In this document: positions 22,971-34,115 of the stretch, piece by piece | Position numbering within the stretch: position 1 is the first letter of the stretch | How the letters are laid out: each line of letters begins with the position of its first letter | Assembly (NCBI GenBank): GCA_037043455.1 | Contig: JAWPHD010008267.1 | Location: 1 to 64,000 of the forward strand | DNA length: 64,000 nucleotides | Source of the DNA: Cyrtodaria siliqua | Taxonomy: Eukaryota > Mollusca > Bivalvia > Adapedonta > Hiatellidae | Reading direction: 5' to 3' | Translations under genes and position numbers: made by a program | Notes under the pieces: model-generated | The model's input: only the letters and a program-made list of their open reading frames with translations | Told to the model about the DNA's origin: nothing | The model's database searches: none

Positions 22971-24865
22971 AAACTAAATACTTTCCCATAGACCTCCTGT
23001 GGTATCTGCCAGCTAATATCTCAAGAATTATACACCAGATTTTCTTTAAATTACCTTATTTCATAGATATTTCCATCACAAAGCCTTTGAAAGTGTGAAA
23101 AAGACAACTTTCCCCAGCTCAACCTCTCTGCACATGTTTGTGTTTACAAACAGTATTGAATCCGCACTGAATATAGACATGCTATTTCAATGGATGTTAA
23201 ATTTTCAAAAACATGAACAAATATTTTTATTTAATTTAATGATCCTAGCTGATGGGAATTATTCTACCTATAGTTTATCCTTCCTGAAAGTGCATATCGA
23301 ATATTTCAAAGGTATATATGCTGACCTCTGTGAACTTTCACTTCTGTACTGAATGGTACACAACAAAAGGCGGGGCTTAAGCCAGGCTATATTTAGCTGT
23401 ACGCAGCCTTAACCATTCGGCCACGGAGACGTACCATAGCGTTAAAGCATCATATACATTACTAATAAAGATTTATGCACCAAAATCTAGCCGGGTTCGA
23501 GTTTTCTCGACCAAACTGTTTTATTAATATTTATATTGATTCTTTTATGGGACCTAGATAAGTGCATATGCATTGAATATGCAACTTACAAGGCATTTGC
23601 TGTAGTTTTCCACGCGCAGCTTTTTTGGGCGACTTCTCTTCTAAAACTATTGGATGGATTTTCCTACAAATTTACAGAAATTTTGCTTTTGATGTCTAGT
23701 TGTATTTTTTGTCTTTTTATTATTTTTTTAATTTTTTTTTTTTTAATTTTTAATTTTTTTTATTGTCTTTATTTGAAAAAAAGGCCTATTATTATAAAAT
23801 AGGAAAAATATAGCATTTCGTAAAAATTCCAACAAAATTAAAAAATTTAAGCATAATGGTACGGTTCCAAAAACCAATATTAAATCTCAATATGCACGGT
23901 GACCTATAAATTTAATTGAATATATTGTCTAAATATATGTTCAATTAAGTGCCTAGGAAGTTTGAACAAATTATGTTATTAGGAACATAACAAAAAAGAA
24001 AAATATACCATTTCTATATCATTTCATACAAAACTTGGCCTTTTAGCATAGGGGTAGGGTTTCAAATTCTTTTTCTAAACAAGCATGGGGACCTATCATT
24101 TTTATTGCAAATTTTGTTTTTATATATGTTAAACTATGAGCTTAGAAAGTTTAAAAAAATTCTATTATTGGGAACATACAAAAAAAAGAGGAAATTGTAT
24201 CATTATGGGCTAATTTTTGCATAAATTGTGGTAATGGTCTCAACAGATTTTGTAAAAAAATATAGGTTTTACATAAAGATGAGCTTTAAATGTTATTGTA
24301 ATTAAATGTTCTTTACTTTAATACAATTTTAGCAGAATTGTGACCAATGAATAAATTATTAGACTTCAAAAATGTCTTATTGAGCTATTTCATGGACTTG
24401 TTCAACTTTTTGGACAGATTGACATAACGGTGGCATTACAATTTTTTTTTAATTTTTTTAAAACTATTCATAGTAGTCTAGTCTTTGAAATGTATCAAAT
24501 TTGAACATTTTATTAAGGAGGGAGAAGAATGTAGTATATCGATCGTTTAGAACTATTGGTGGACCCAAACCTATCATTCGAACTTGCTTCGGTTTTTATC
24601 GTTGAGTATATATGCAAGTGTAAACATATGTTTTACGAAGATCGAAAGTAAAGCTAAAACCTCCTTCTGCTTTTGTCAAGTATATTGTTAGATCCCTGGG
24701 GTTAAATATACATTAACAATTATGGTGACCTAGCATTATTTTTGCCTTTTCTGTCTATATATATAACAGACTTACTGTACAAAAGGTTTAAAGAAAATCT
24801 GTTATGCAGAAAAAACTATAGAAAATGTCTTTAAAGCACGGTATGATGGTTTTACTCGTATTTTA
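22971..24865. other. Very AT-rich spacer
   Basis: T- and A-homopolymer-rich DNA (densest at 23700-23800). There is no supported gene; the reading frame at 23536-23802 is low-complexity. Confidence 0.45.
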
Positions 24866-24869
24866 ATTG

Positions 24870-25012
24870 ACACCCATTATTCTTCCATATAGCTTCCAGT
24901 TCCTGTAACACGATACATAATTCTTCTTCAAGATAGCCTCCAGTCCCTTTAAAAAGATACATAATTCTTCTTCCTGATAGCCCATAGTCCCTTTAACAAG
25001 GTACGTAATACG
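24870..25012. repeat. 52-bp tandem repeat, about 2.7 copies
   Basis: Units share AGCTTCCAGT/AGCCTCCAGT/AGCCCATAGT, CC(T/C)TTAA or TCCTGTAA, and GATACATAATTCTTCTTC. The CCCTTTAA strings recall the tips of the TTAA-flanked MITEs elsewhere in the window. Confidence 0.7.
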
Positions 25013-25153
25013 AATACTTGAATAATTATCACGTATGTAACAAAGGCCAGTGGTCTATTTCTGTACGCAATACAACAATGGTATTATACAAGGTGATGAC
25101 CTCGTTTATTATATAGATTATTGGATGTGAAGTCATAAAAACAACATCTTGTT

Positions 25154-25395
25154 GGGCCGACCATAAAAAATTGTTGGTTTGCTGTTTCCCTACCTACCCA
25201 TGAAAAAGGGCCCTACTCAAAACATTTTATAGCACTTCTTTAACAAACATTTGTTTTACTATCTTTAGTATATATTTCTTTCATTTCTTAAGGTTTTTAT
25301 TGTCTTCAGATAAAAAAAAAGTCACCTACCTACCTACCCACTTATAAAATCCTTGGTCGGGAAACAGCAAACAAATGTATTTTTAAGGATGGCCT
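25154..25395. mobile_element. MITE-like inverted repeat element
   Basis: The left end GGGCCGACCATAAAAAATTG ... TTTGCTGTTTCCCTAC pairs with the right end GGGAAACAGCAAACAAATG ... TTTTTAAGGATGGCC. CCTACCTACC also appears inside both arms. The arms are roughly 45 bp with mismatches. No target duplication is clear. Confidence 0.55.
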
Positions 25396-26137
25396 TACTC
25401 AGATATTTATAATCAATGTAATACCACGTTATAGCTTACTTCTTATGCATGCCAATTCGATTAACGCAAGACTTGACGGAATATTAATAATCCAACGAAA
25501 ATGTCACATTTTACAAATTCAATAAAACAACATTACATTTGCACACATACGCAATTTCCATACATATGTCTCAATGACATTATATTATGTGGGATGGTAA
25601 GTTCGAAAACAAAACCTATCCTGCCTTGTCGTATAAACATATGTGGCCATCACGATAAAGTCCTTAAATATCAGAGGTCACGCTAAATATCAGTGAATTG
25701 ATAAAGTTCCTTAGTGCATTACAGGATGACATCTACCAACAAGCCAGTCTAAAATGGCAATCCTTCATGTGGGATTCAGACCTTTAAATGTAATGTTAAA
25801 ATTGTACACTAATTTTAAATAGAAACAAACTGATAATATTTGTATTTTTGTTTAAAGACAGAGGGTGCTATAAAAGACCCACTAGGGGTATAAAAGGGAG
25901 ATAATGGTGGTAGGAGTGCTTTCCCTTATTTTTCAAAACATATTCAGGTCTGGGAGATATTTTTTATAAAATTTCAAATAAGTTCAAATGAAACAGTTGA
26001 CGAAGTACTCGGAAGCTTTACAGTTTAGGAAATAACGCATCCAATCGAAAAATAGATTTTTACAAACTACGCCAATTAAATAGTTTCAATTCCTGATATG
26101 TAAACTGATGTACTATTACGTCTACCATAGGTTTGAT
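25396..26137. other. Unannotated spacer
   Basis: No recognisable gene or repeat. Confidence 0.4.
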
Positions 26138-26602
26138 TATATTATTAGTGCATTATAATCAACAGTTAATAATGCGAAAAACAAAAACAAGCGTCTTGAT
26201 ATTATCCTTATAATTAATATTAAAATGTAAGGTATGAAGAAAAATTAGCGTGAAGCCGTGATTTAAACAATAATAGTCAAGAAGGCTGGCGTGGTGCAGT
26301 CGGTAGCGCGGTGGATTTGTAACCGGAGGCCCCGGGTTCAATCCTCCGTGGTGCCACTGAGTTCCGTCGGTGTGTTCTTAGGCAAGACACTTTCCCTTAG
26401 CCTCGTCCGTCGGTTGGGGACGTAAACCGGGCGGTCTTAGCACCTTAGTAATCTATTCGATAATAAGAGTAGGACAGGTTCCCGGATCTCCCATCTCCCT
26501 CTCTCTGGGGCGGCTCTAAAGATCAATATATTTTTTACAAACTATGCCAATGAGCTGTTAAACAACATTCAATTCAAGATTGCCGTGTGTCCCTTTAAGA
26601 GG
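26138..26602. mobile_element. Copy of MITE T3, interrupted by a SINE
   Basis: Shares ATTAGTGCATTATAATCAAC and CAAGATTGCCGTGTGTCCCT|TTAA with the element at 29617-29911. The right end keeps the TTAA-adjacent tip; the left end is not found and may be lost. SINE-D is inserted at about 26285-26530. Confidence 0.6.
26285..26530 (+). mobile_element. SINE-D, tRNA-derived SINE with intact A and B boxes
   Basis: The head reads like a tRNA: GGCTGGCGTGGTGCAGTCGG includes an A box (TGGTGCAGTCGG, about 26292-26303) and GGTTCAATCC at 26335-26344 is a good B box. The body contains TTCTTAGGCAAGACACTTTC, a string type typical of conserved central domains of animal SINEs. The absence of a closed 3' acceptor stem and the long body rule against a functional tRNA gene. 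Confidence 0.75.
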
Positions 26603-26894
26603 TGCGATTGAATTGTATTGATCATACATTCGTATGTAGCAGTTAAGAGAGAACACCTTTAACTCTACAATGTGCGAATCAAATCCAGATTACGTTTACA
26701 TGCTTTGTAGAATTGTTTAATACGCAATGTATTAATTAGTACGCAATGTAAGATCGCATCTACAGCAAGCAATGTAGGCGAGTAACTGCACATCTCCAAA
26801 CGGTCATCTACATGCCACCGACAAATATACAGCTCATTTTTGATATTTTCAGTCAATCCTGCGTTTGGGGACCGCTCAATGGAAATACCAACAG

Positions 26895-26941
26895 CCCCAA
26901 AACAACAACAGCAACAACAACAACAACAACAACAACAACTA
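26895..26941. repeat. CAA trinucleotide microsatellite
   Basis: A run of CAA units interrupted once by CAG/GCA. Confidence 0.9.
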
Positions 26942-28307
26942 ACGACATTAAAAACACTTTCGTTTCTCTTTCTGATCTAGAAAAAGAAAGATCATCTTAA
27001 CAACAATTTGAAATATTGAAGTCATGGTAACCGTTTTCAGTATAAGGATGCGAGTTCTGTTAACTACAGATTGAGGACATATACTACTTCACTGCGCATG
27101 TACCGTTTTTCAAACTCAAACATACTTTAATTGTCGGCTGTTGTAGAGTCTAATGACGCCATAGACCTCGGTCATCTAGCTAAATATATATTTTTTATTA
27201 TTCTGTTTGATTTGTTTTCCGGCAAAATGTCAAACAGTAAAACATTACTTAACATAATACACAGTAAACTATAAAGTACACGTTCATTGCACTCTGCTAT
27301 CATCACGAGGGCTGTGACGTAACAAAACTCTTTACATTACAAAGACGAGATGGGTACTGAATATAACGGCCTTAATCTCTGACCCAAGTTTATAACTAAA
27401 ACCTCATAAAACAAAGTATCTAATCATTAAAGTGTATGTTTGTCTTAGTGTACCACTGTAATAAGATGTTAATATAAACACTTCCTTCTGTACCGCGCGT
27501 GATTTGTAATATAATTACTTGATGAAAGAATATACTACTGTAATAAAACGGGAAGCTTATGTGTATGAATGCCTTTTTATGTCACATCCTAATTAATGAC
27601 GTTATGAGTCTTGCATTGTGAATTTAAATTGGATATTGTATGCGCGTGAAGCTTGATATTAACTTTATAATCATGGTCAGATACCACTATTGATTTTGGG
27701 ATTTTGATTGGTTGAACAATTAGGGCATATAGTCAGATTTTAAGGTAGATTCTGATTGGATGAAATTACCCAAATCATAACAAACATCAATAGTATATGT
27801 CCATCATAAAACATGTTCATTTAAGATATTTTGATTGAAAATTGCATTTGTATTGACAAATCTGTATCGATAAAAAGTGAGGGTATATTTGCAAAAAAGT
27901 AAAATTTATTTACTGCCATTCTGGGGACGCCCACCTTCAGTGAACTGTTAGAAGTTGAAATCATTACATTATACCCAATTTGCTGGTCAGTTTGAGTGAT
28001 CTAAGTTATTTCGTTAAGAAAAGTGAGATTTAGTGGGATTTCGAAATAGGAATTGAAGGTCAAAAGGCTATACTGTAAGCCTATGGGATACGAAATAGTG
28101 GTATATGACCTTAAAGTTAATATTCAGTTACTTATTATCAGGTCAATATACTTAATTCGATTATATTGTGCCACAGTTCATCATAAACAGAAATCATGAT
28201 TACAGTACGCATTTATAGCATAGACATAGATAATAGGCATCCAGTAACCATATTTGAATGACGGAAATAAACCATAATATGTGTAGAGATATCGTCAACT
28301 TATAAAG
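26942..28307. other. Unannotated AT-rich spacer
   Basis: Imperfect palindromic similarity exists between GGTCAGATACCACTATTGAT (27674) and the region around 28090 (CGAAATAGTGGTATATGACC), suggesting a decayed inverted-repeat element of about 430 bp. No gene is supported. Confidence 0.4.
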
Positions 28308-28311
28308 TTAA

Positions 28312-28815
28312 AGGGAATATAGGCATACAGCCCAAACAATCGTCATTGTTGAAAGATCTGAACAACTTGGAAAATTTTGAAAGAATGATCAAAATCGGAT
28401 GATAAACAAAGTTTAAAACGGTAAAGGGAGGCGCCATTTTGAACTATGACGTCATAGTTTAAATTAGTATATATGGCATATTGATGAATATCATTTAAAG
28501 CTGTAAATGAATACAAAATCCCTTACTGCTCAAAAAATGCATTATAACTATTTAGTATACTTATTTTTCTTACACTTGCTGTTATTCTTTATTCGTTAAA
28601 TAGCGAATTATCATATTTGTATGAGGTAATTTAAACAACCACAATTTAGAACAATGATGATATAGTTCTTAAAATGGCGGTTTCCGTATCAATTTTAGAA
28701 TAACCTTAAAATTATCATTTCTTTTGTTTATCATCCGATTTTGAAAATTATTTTAACCTTTATTTTTTCAAAACTCTCAAAAATAATTTTTTTTGGCTGC
28801 ATGTCTACATTCCCT
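28312..28815. mobile_element. TTAA-flanked MITE (piggyBac-like), T2
   Basis: Termini AGGGAATATAGGCATACAGC (left) and GCTGCATGTCTACATTCCCT (right) are inverted repeats, flanked by TTAA at 28308-28311 and 28816-28819. Subterminal homology continues: AATCGGATGATAAACAAA on the left pairs with TTTGTTTATCATCCGATTTT on the right, and CGCCATTTTGAAC with TAAAATGGCGG. No transposase ORF. Confidence 0.8.
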
Positions 28816-28819
28816 TTAA

Positions 28820-29224
28820 GTTATTATTAATAAACAATAGTCTGTTTTCAAGTAATGACTTTCAAACACTCGCAGCACTGCCCTTGAGCAAATCGATGGA
28901 TGATAATGTCAAAACCAGCTGGGTCTGATTTAAATACCAAATGTTACAACGTGTAAAAATACACATAAAACCACACAATAAATATTCCCAACAGGCAGGT
29001 TCACTATTGATACTAAACCATACATCTCTGCCTACAGATAAACGGCTTGATCCTTTAACACAACAGAACAAAAACTACGTAAGATTTAGAAAACCACAGA
29101 CGTACAGATAATTAGCATTTAGTAATTCAGCTACATCCGAATTTGTTTTTTATTCTCCTGGAATTACACAGGTTAAGTTAACTTTGTATAATTGAATTGC
29201 AATAGAGACATGGTAGATTGTTGG
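28820..29224. other. Unannotated spacer
   Basis: No recognisable feature. Confidence 0.4.
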
Positions 29225-29295
29225 TTGGAACTGAATTGAATTGGGGTTTTAAGGCGCACCAACACATGAAAGGTTATATGGCGACTAACAGGAAT
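29225..29295 (-). mobile_element. SINE-core-like fragment
   Basis: GGGGTTTTAAGGCGCACCAAC followed by GGTTATATGGCGAC has the same layout as the cores of SINE-A (GGTGTTTTACGTCATTTTCA ... GGCCATATATGACGG) and SINE-B. It may be the 3' core of another SINE. The reading frame through it (29218-29484) has no recognisable protein motif. Confidence 0.35.
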
Positions 29296-29616
29296 GAACA
29301 TGCCAGGCTCATTCTCCATGTACATCGAGATAAAATATGGAGAACGGGCCTAGAAACTTCTCACCCTGAACTGCAGAGTTGCTGCAAGTTCTATTGTAGA
29401 TACTCCATTGGAATTAAGGTCATTCAAAGTACACTTCCAAAGCTAAATGTTAAGGGAGAAATTCCATATTTGACAACAATGTAATGTACATACTACATGT
29501 ATATGTATAATGAAAATGATAAGCTGTTCATCCTTTAATATAGATATATTTTTTAATTTAAAGACAGGATATTTATTCAATACAATACTTGGTTAAAAGG
29601 ACAATAAACATCTTAA

Positions 29617-29911
29617 AGGCACACACGGCAGTCTTGAGTTTTATATCAAGAATTAAAATTAACACTTCGATTATTAACCATACATACTTTTGACTTTAAA
29701 ACTGTTTGCATATAATTAAATAAAAAAATGAAATTTCAATTCGCTTCGTCATTTTATATATCATTGGTGCATTATAATCAATAGTTACTAATGTGAAAAA
29801 AAAATGCCTTGAACTATTATAATTATTAATATTTAATGATTGCAAATATGTAGGTTAATAACTAACGGGACGCCACGAGTTTTGAACAAATCAAGATTGC
29901 CATCTGTCCCT
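29617..29911. mobile_element. TTAA-flanked MITE (piggyBac-like), T3
   Basis: Left tip AGGCACACACGGCAGTCTTG and right tip CAAGATTGCCATCTGTCCCT are imperfect inverted repeats, flanked by TTAA at 29613-29616 and 29912-29915. Internal ATTGGTGCATTATAATCAAT matches the SINE-interrupted copy at 26138-26602. Confidence 0.75.
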
Positions 29912-30138
29912 TTAACAATTGAAATTGAAATAAACGATATAACATTACATGGTCCCGCCTTAATTCCATTAAGCGATGGTAAAGCTTATATAAGCAGGAT
30001 TTTATAACGGATATTTCGACAATAAAACAAGTTTAAAAACGTTTTTTACTGAAAAAATGTGATAACCTGTTTAAAATTACCTATTAATTGTTTTAATTTT
30101 ACAATATGCAAACTTTTTAAGCCGAAATTAAGGTTTTA

Positions 30139-30199
30139 TTTCATACCCCAGCCAACCCCATTTTCGCTTCTTGGAGAAGGGGTTGGATGGGGTATGAAA
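30139..30199. repeat. 61-bp hairpin
   Basis: Two 21-bp arms (TTTCATACCCCAGCCAACCC and GGGTTGGATGGGGTATGAAA, one mismatch) enclose a 19-nt loop. It is too small for an ordinary MITE; it could be a pre-miRNA-like foldback or a miniature element. Confidence 0.6.
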
Positions 30200-30880
30200 G
30201 TTAATACTCGGACCACGTAATGAGATGATGCAAATCCAGGAAAGCATTTGATGTTTACTAAGTAGAAAAATAAACACAGAGTTATTAAACCAGTTATTAC
30301 CACTGCATATTTTATGTACATACTATTTTGTGAAAAATCAATTGTAGAAAATGAAATAAAACGTATGTACTAACCTTTCAATCACTTTAAATGCATTGTT
30401 TCATACGCCTTCAGTCTAATATTAGAGATATCATGTGTTCGATTTCAATATGAACATGAGTAGAGTATTTATGAATAGGCTGTCGTTAATGCACATTTAT
30501 TACCGAACAGTGAGATACTGTACCAGGCGAATACAGTTAAGTACAGGTAGTAATATGTATCCTCGTTACGAACGTTATCACGATTGTTAAGATATGAATG
30601 AACAAGGGCTAAGGGTGAGAACCGAACCAGGCGACACGGTGAACTAGCTAACCACAAGGGTGTGTGGAAATATTCTCTCACCTCTCTATATAATATAAAT
30701 AAATAAATAAATATATATATATAGAAATGCCCCGGGATGCTATGGGGTCTATATAATATGTATATAAATGTAGCTATGTTTTACGCAAATGTAAAATAGC
30801 TGCCGAGAGACAAGAAGTTAACATAATAATATATAAAGTCACGGGTGTTAAAACAATATTGAAAGAAATACATGTTGTCA
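30200..30880. other. Unannotated spacer
   Basis: Contains a short AAATAAAT/ATAT run at 30690-30722. No gene is supported. Confidence 0.4.
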
Positions 30881-30889
30881 CGGAGACAT

Positions 30890-31515
30890 AAACATGCCAC
30901 GACCGTTTTTTCTTACATTCTTCCCGACTTTTACAGTTCTTCCTACCAAGCGTTTTAAATCAATGTGGGCGACCTCGCTTCTTCTGTTCAAGTACCTTGA
31001 AAGCCTTACATCACCCTTGTAACACGACGTGCTAGAAGTACACATCAGCCAGAAATACAATTGTTCACATGTATTAAAGGGATACGTGTGCGTTAGAGTG
31101 TGCATTACAACACATATAAACTGTTCACTGATACCATGTGTAATTATAAGATTGCGTTATCAAAGTGAAAAATGTAAAGGAACTGTTGCTACCTTACCAT
31201 TAGCAATAATGAAAACCATAATACATTTTAAAAAAAAAAAATGAAAGAAGGAAATCAGCAGTCTTGAACCCTATCTTCCTCGGCACTAACACGACGAGGC
31301 TTGTGGATGTTTCGTCGCTTATATACATGCTACATTCAGTAGACTGGTTTACGAAAACGTCATTTTAGCAAGTGAAATGGTAACATTACAAAATATGTGT
31401 TTATACCATTCAAGTTTTTTAGACGAGTTCTCTAGGAATTTAAGTTGTAAAGCATGTTTATCGACACTTACATGAGTCACAGTCTGTTAACCATAGATAT
31501 TGGCAGCTGAATAAA
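30890..31515 (+). repeat. Dispersed repeat R3, copy 1
   Basis: Reverse complement of about 52785-53405 along its whole length: GCGACCTCGCTTCTTCTGTT, GTGTAATTATAAGATT, AAAGGAACTGTTGCTACCTT, ATGTGTTTATACCATTCAAG and ACAGTCTGTTAACCATAGA. The inverted partner includes a tRNA-like stretch whose match here reads GCAGTCTTGAACCCTATCTT on plus. No protein is encoded. Confidence 0.8.
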
Positions 31516-31994
31516 TGTAGTTCTAAAACGCTATTATGAAGTGTATTTCTATTAGGTGTAAAGGGTGGTGGGGGCGGGGGAAGTGGGGTGGTGTGCGTTA
31601 TCAGTATATTATTAAATTAAAAGTCAACGGTGTGTTTTATTAAAATCATATACAGATGTAAATAATAAGTGAAGTCGTTCTATGATCTCCCCGATATGCC
31701 GCATACACAACTTAAACATGTTGATGCTTAAACGTGTGTCGGCTATCAATATACGACGTATGCCCTTCTGGAACGAAACATCGCCGACTGAACTTCCGGT
31801 TTACACCTTAGACACAACAAGATTTACACCTCACCCAGAAATTAATGTTAATGTTGCTAATTAATTATGGACATGATTGATCATGGATCGATTTTTGACA
31901 AGTTGAACATTCCTCTTAATGTCAAATAAGGCCTTCGGCAAAACATGTCTATATATGTGTGTATTGGTTTGTAGATAAATATAAAATAATATTT
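31516..31994. other. Unannotated spacer
   Basis: A G-rich patch lies at 31562-31595. No gene is supported. Confidence 0.4.
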
Positions 31995-32112
31995 GTATAT
32001 GTATGGGGTTTAACGTCGCCTTTAACAAATTTCAGTCATATCCCTTTGTTGCCACGCTGGAATACCAAAACACACATGACATGATACACCATCCAGTCAC
32101 TTTATACTCATG
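31995..32112 (-). mobile_element. SINE-B, partial uninterrupted copy
   Basis: TATGGGGTTTAACGTCGCCT, TTTCAGTCATATCCC, then CATCCAGTCACTTTATACT. It joins the two halves that are separated in the copy at 16131-16690. The tRNA-like head is missing. Confidence 0.7.
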
Positions 32113-32123
32113 TTTACTTGAAA

Positions 32124-32197
32124 ATATCTAACGTACAATAGCTGATCATTGATACTAGCTATATCTAACGTACAATAGCTGATCATTGATACTAGCT
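32124..32197. repeat. Perfect 37-bp tandem duplication
   Basis: Two identical adjacent copies of a 37-bp unit beginning ATATCTAACGTACAATAGCT. Perfect identity implies a recent duplication. Confidence 0.95.
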
Positions 32198-32409
32198 TTA
32201 TATTTTGATAAACCGTTTTATTTGATTTAAATGAGAAAAAAAGCAAGCATTTATAAGAATTAAAATTATTTAGAATTATGCTTTTTTTTAGTTTTCCCAT
32301 TTACAAACATGCCAGCTAAGGCATACAAATGCATTTAAAAAAACACACTTTTTGAACCCTAAATTATCCTCCAAGTTGATATGTGTTTTTTTTAAACAAA
32401 TTTTCAGCA

Positions 32410-34115
32410 AGAAACATCTTATATTGTCTGGCAGTCACGTGACTTGTGTCAAATTTACTGCATCAGGATACATCATACATTGTCTGGCAGTCACGTGTCT
32501 TGTGTCATATTTACAGCAGCAGGAGACATCGTACATAGTCTGGAAGTCACGTGTCTTGTGTCATATTTACAGCAGCAGGAGACATCGTACATAGTCTGGA
32601 AGTCACGTGACTTATGTCCTTTTTACAGCAGAAGGAGACATCGTACATAGTCTGGAAGTCACGTGACTTGTGTCTTATTTACAGCAGCAGGAGACATCGT
32701 ACATAGTCTGGAAGTCACGTGACTTGTGTCTTATTTACAGCAGAAGGAGACATCGTACATAGTCTGGAAGTCACGTGACTTGTGTCTTATTTACAGCAGA
32801 AGGAGACATCGTACATTGTCTGACAGTCACGTGACTTCGTGTCATATTTACAGAGGCAGGAGACATCATACAATGGCTGGAAGTCACGTGATATGTGTCA
32901 TACATAAATCTGCAGGAGTCATAGTACATAGTCTGGAAGTCACGTGACTTGTGTCTTATTTACAGCAGAAGGAGACATCGTACATTGTCAGGCAGTCACG
33001 TGACTTGTGTCTTATTTACAGCAGAAGGAGACATCGTACATTGTCTGAAAGTCACGTGACTTCGTGTCATATTTACAGAGGCAGGAGACATCATACAATG
33101 GCTGGAAATCACGTGATATGTGTCATACATAAAGCAGCAGGAGACATTATATAGTACATTGTCTGACAGTCAAGTGACATGTGTCATATTTACAGCAGCA
33201 GAAGACATTATACCTTGGCTGGACGTCACGTGATATATGTCATACAGAAAGCAACAGGAGACATCGTACATTGGCTGGAAGTCACATGACTTTTGTTATT
33301 GGTCATAAAGCAGCAGGAGACATAATAGAACATTGTCTGGCAGTCACGTGACTTGTGTCATACATAACGCAACAGGGGACATCGTACATTGGTTGGAAAT
33401 CACGTGATATGTGTCATACATAAAGCAGCAGGAGACATTATATAGTACATTGTCTGACAGTCAAGTGACTTGTGTCATATTTACAGCAGCAGAAGGCATT
33501 ATACCTTGGCTGGACGTCACGTGATATATGTCATACATAAAGCAACAGGAGACATCGTACATTGGCTGGAAGTCACATGACTTGTGTTATTGGTCATAAA
33601 GCAGCAGGAGACATAATAGAACATTGTCTGGCAGTCACATGACTTGTGTCATACATAACGCAACAGGGGACATCGTACATTGGTTGGAAGTCACGTGATA
33701 TGTGTCATATATAAAGCAGCAGGAGATATAGTAGTACATTGTCTGGCAGTCACGTGACGTGTGTAATACATAAGACCTCGTACATTGTCTGACAGTCACG
33801 TGACTTGTGTCATACATTAAGCAGCAGGAGACATAGTACATTGGCTGGATGTCACGTGATATGTGTCATACATAATTCTGCAGGAGTCATAGTACATTGT
33901 CTGGCAGTCACGTGACTTGTGTCATATTTACAATAGCAACAGACATCTTACATTGTCTGGCAGTCACGTGACTTGTGTCATATTTACAGCAACAGGATAC
34001 ATCATACATTGTCTGACAGTCACGTGACTTGTGTGTCATACATAAAGCAAAAAGCAACAGGAGACATAGAACAATGTCTGGCAGTCACGTGACTTGTGTC
34101 ATTTTATAAACAATA
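32410..34115. repeat. 56-bp minisatellite with an E-box palindrome in nearly every unit
   Basis: About 30 tandem units, typically 56 bp (range about 47-68), reading TGTCTGGCAGTCACGTGACT then TGTGTCATATTTACAGCAGC then AGGAGACATCGTACAT. About 25 units keep CACGTG, usually within the 10-bp palindrome GTCACGTGAC; about five have CACATG or CAAGTG. Higher-order patterns exist: a block around 33140-33400 recurs at 33430-33690. ORFs across the array come from the repeat. Confidence 0.9.

Noticed and set aside
26285..26357. Functional tRNA gene
   Set aside because: A and B boxes are good, but the sequence continues into a SINE body and I could not close an acceptor stem.
29218..29484. Small host protein of 88 residues
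   Set aside because: It overlaps a SINE-core-like stretch and shows no recognisable motif.
32352..33841. Reading frames across the E-box array
   Set aside because: Repeat-derived, in both strands and several frames, with no conserved start or domain.
32410..34115. CRISPR-like direct repeats
   Set aside because: There are no unique spacers between constant repeats, the whole unit is repeated, and the genome is eukaryotic.
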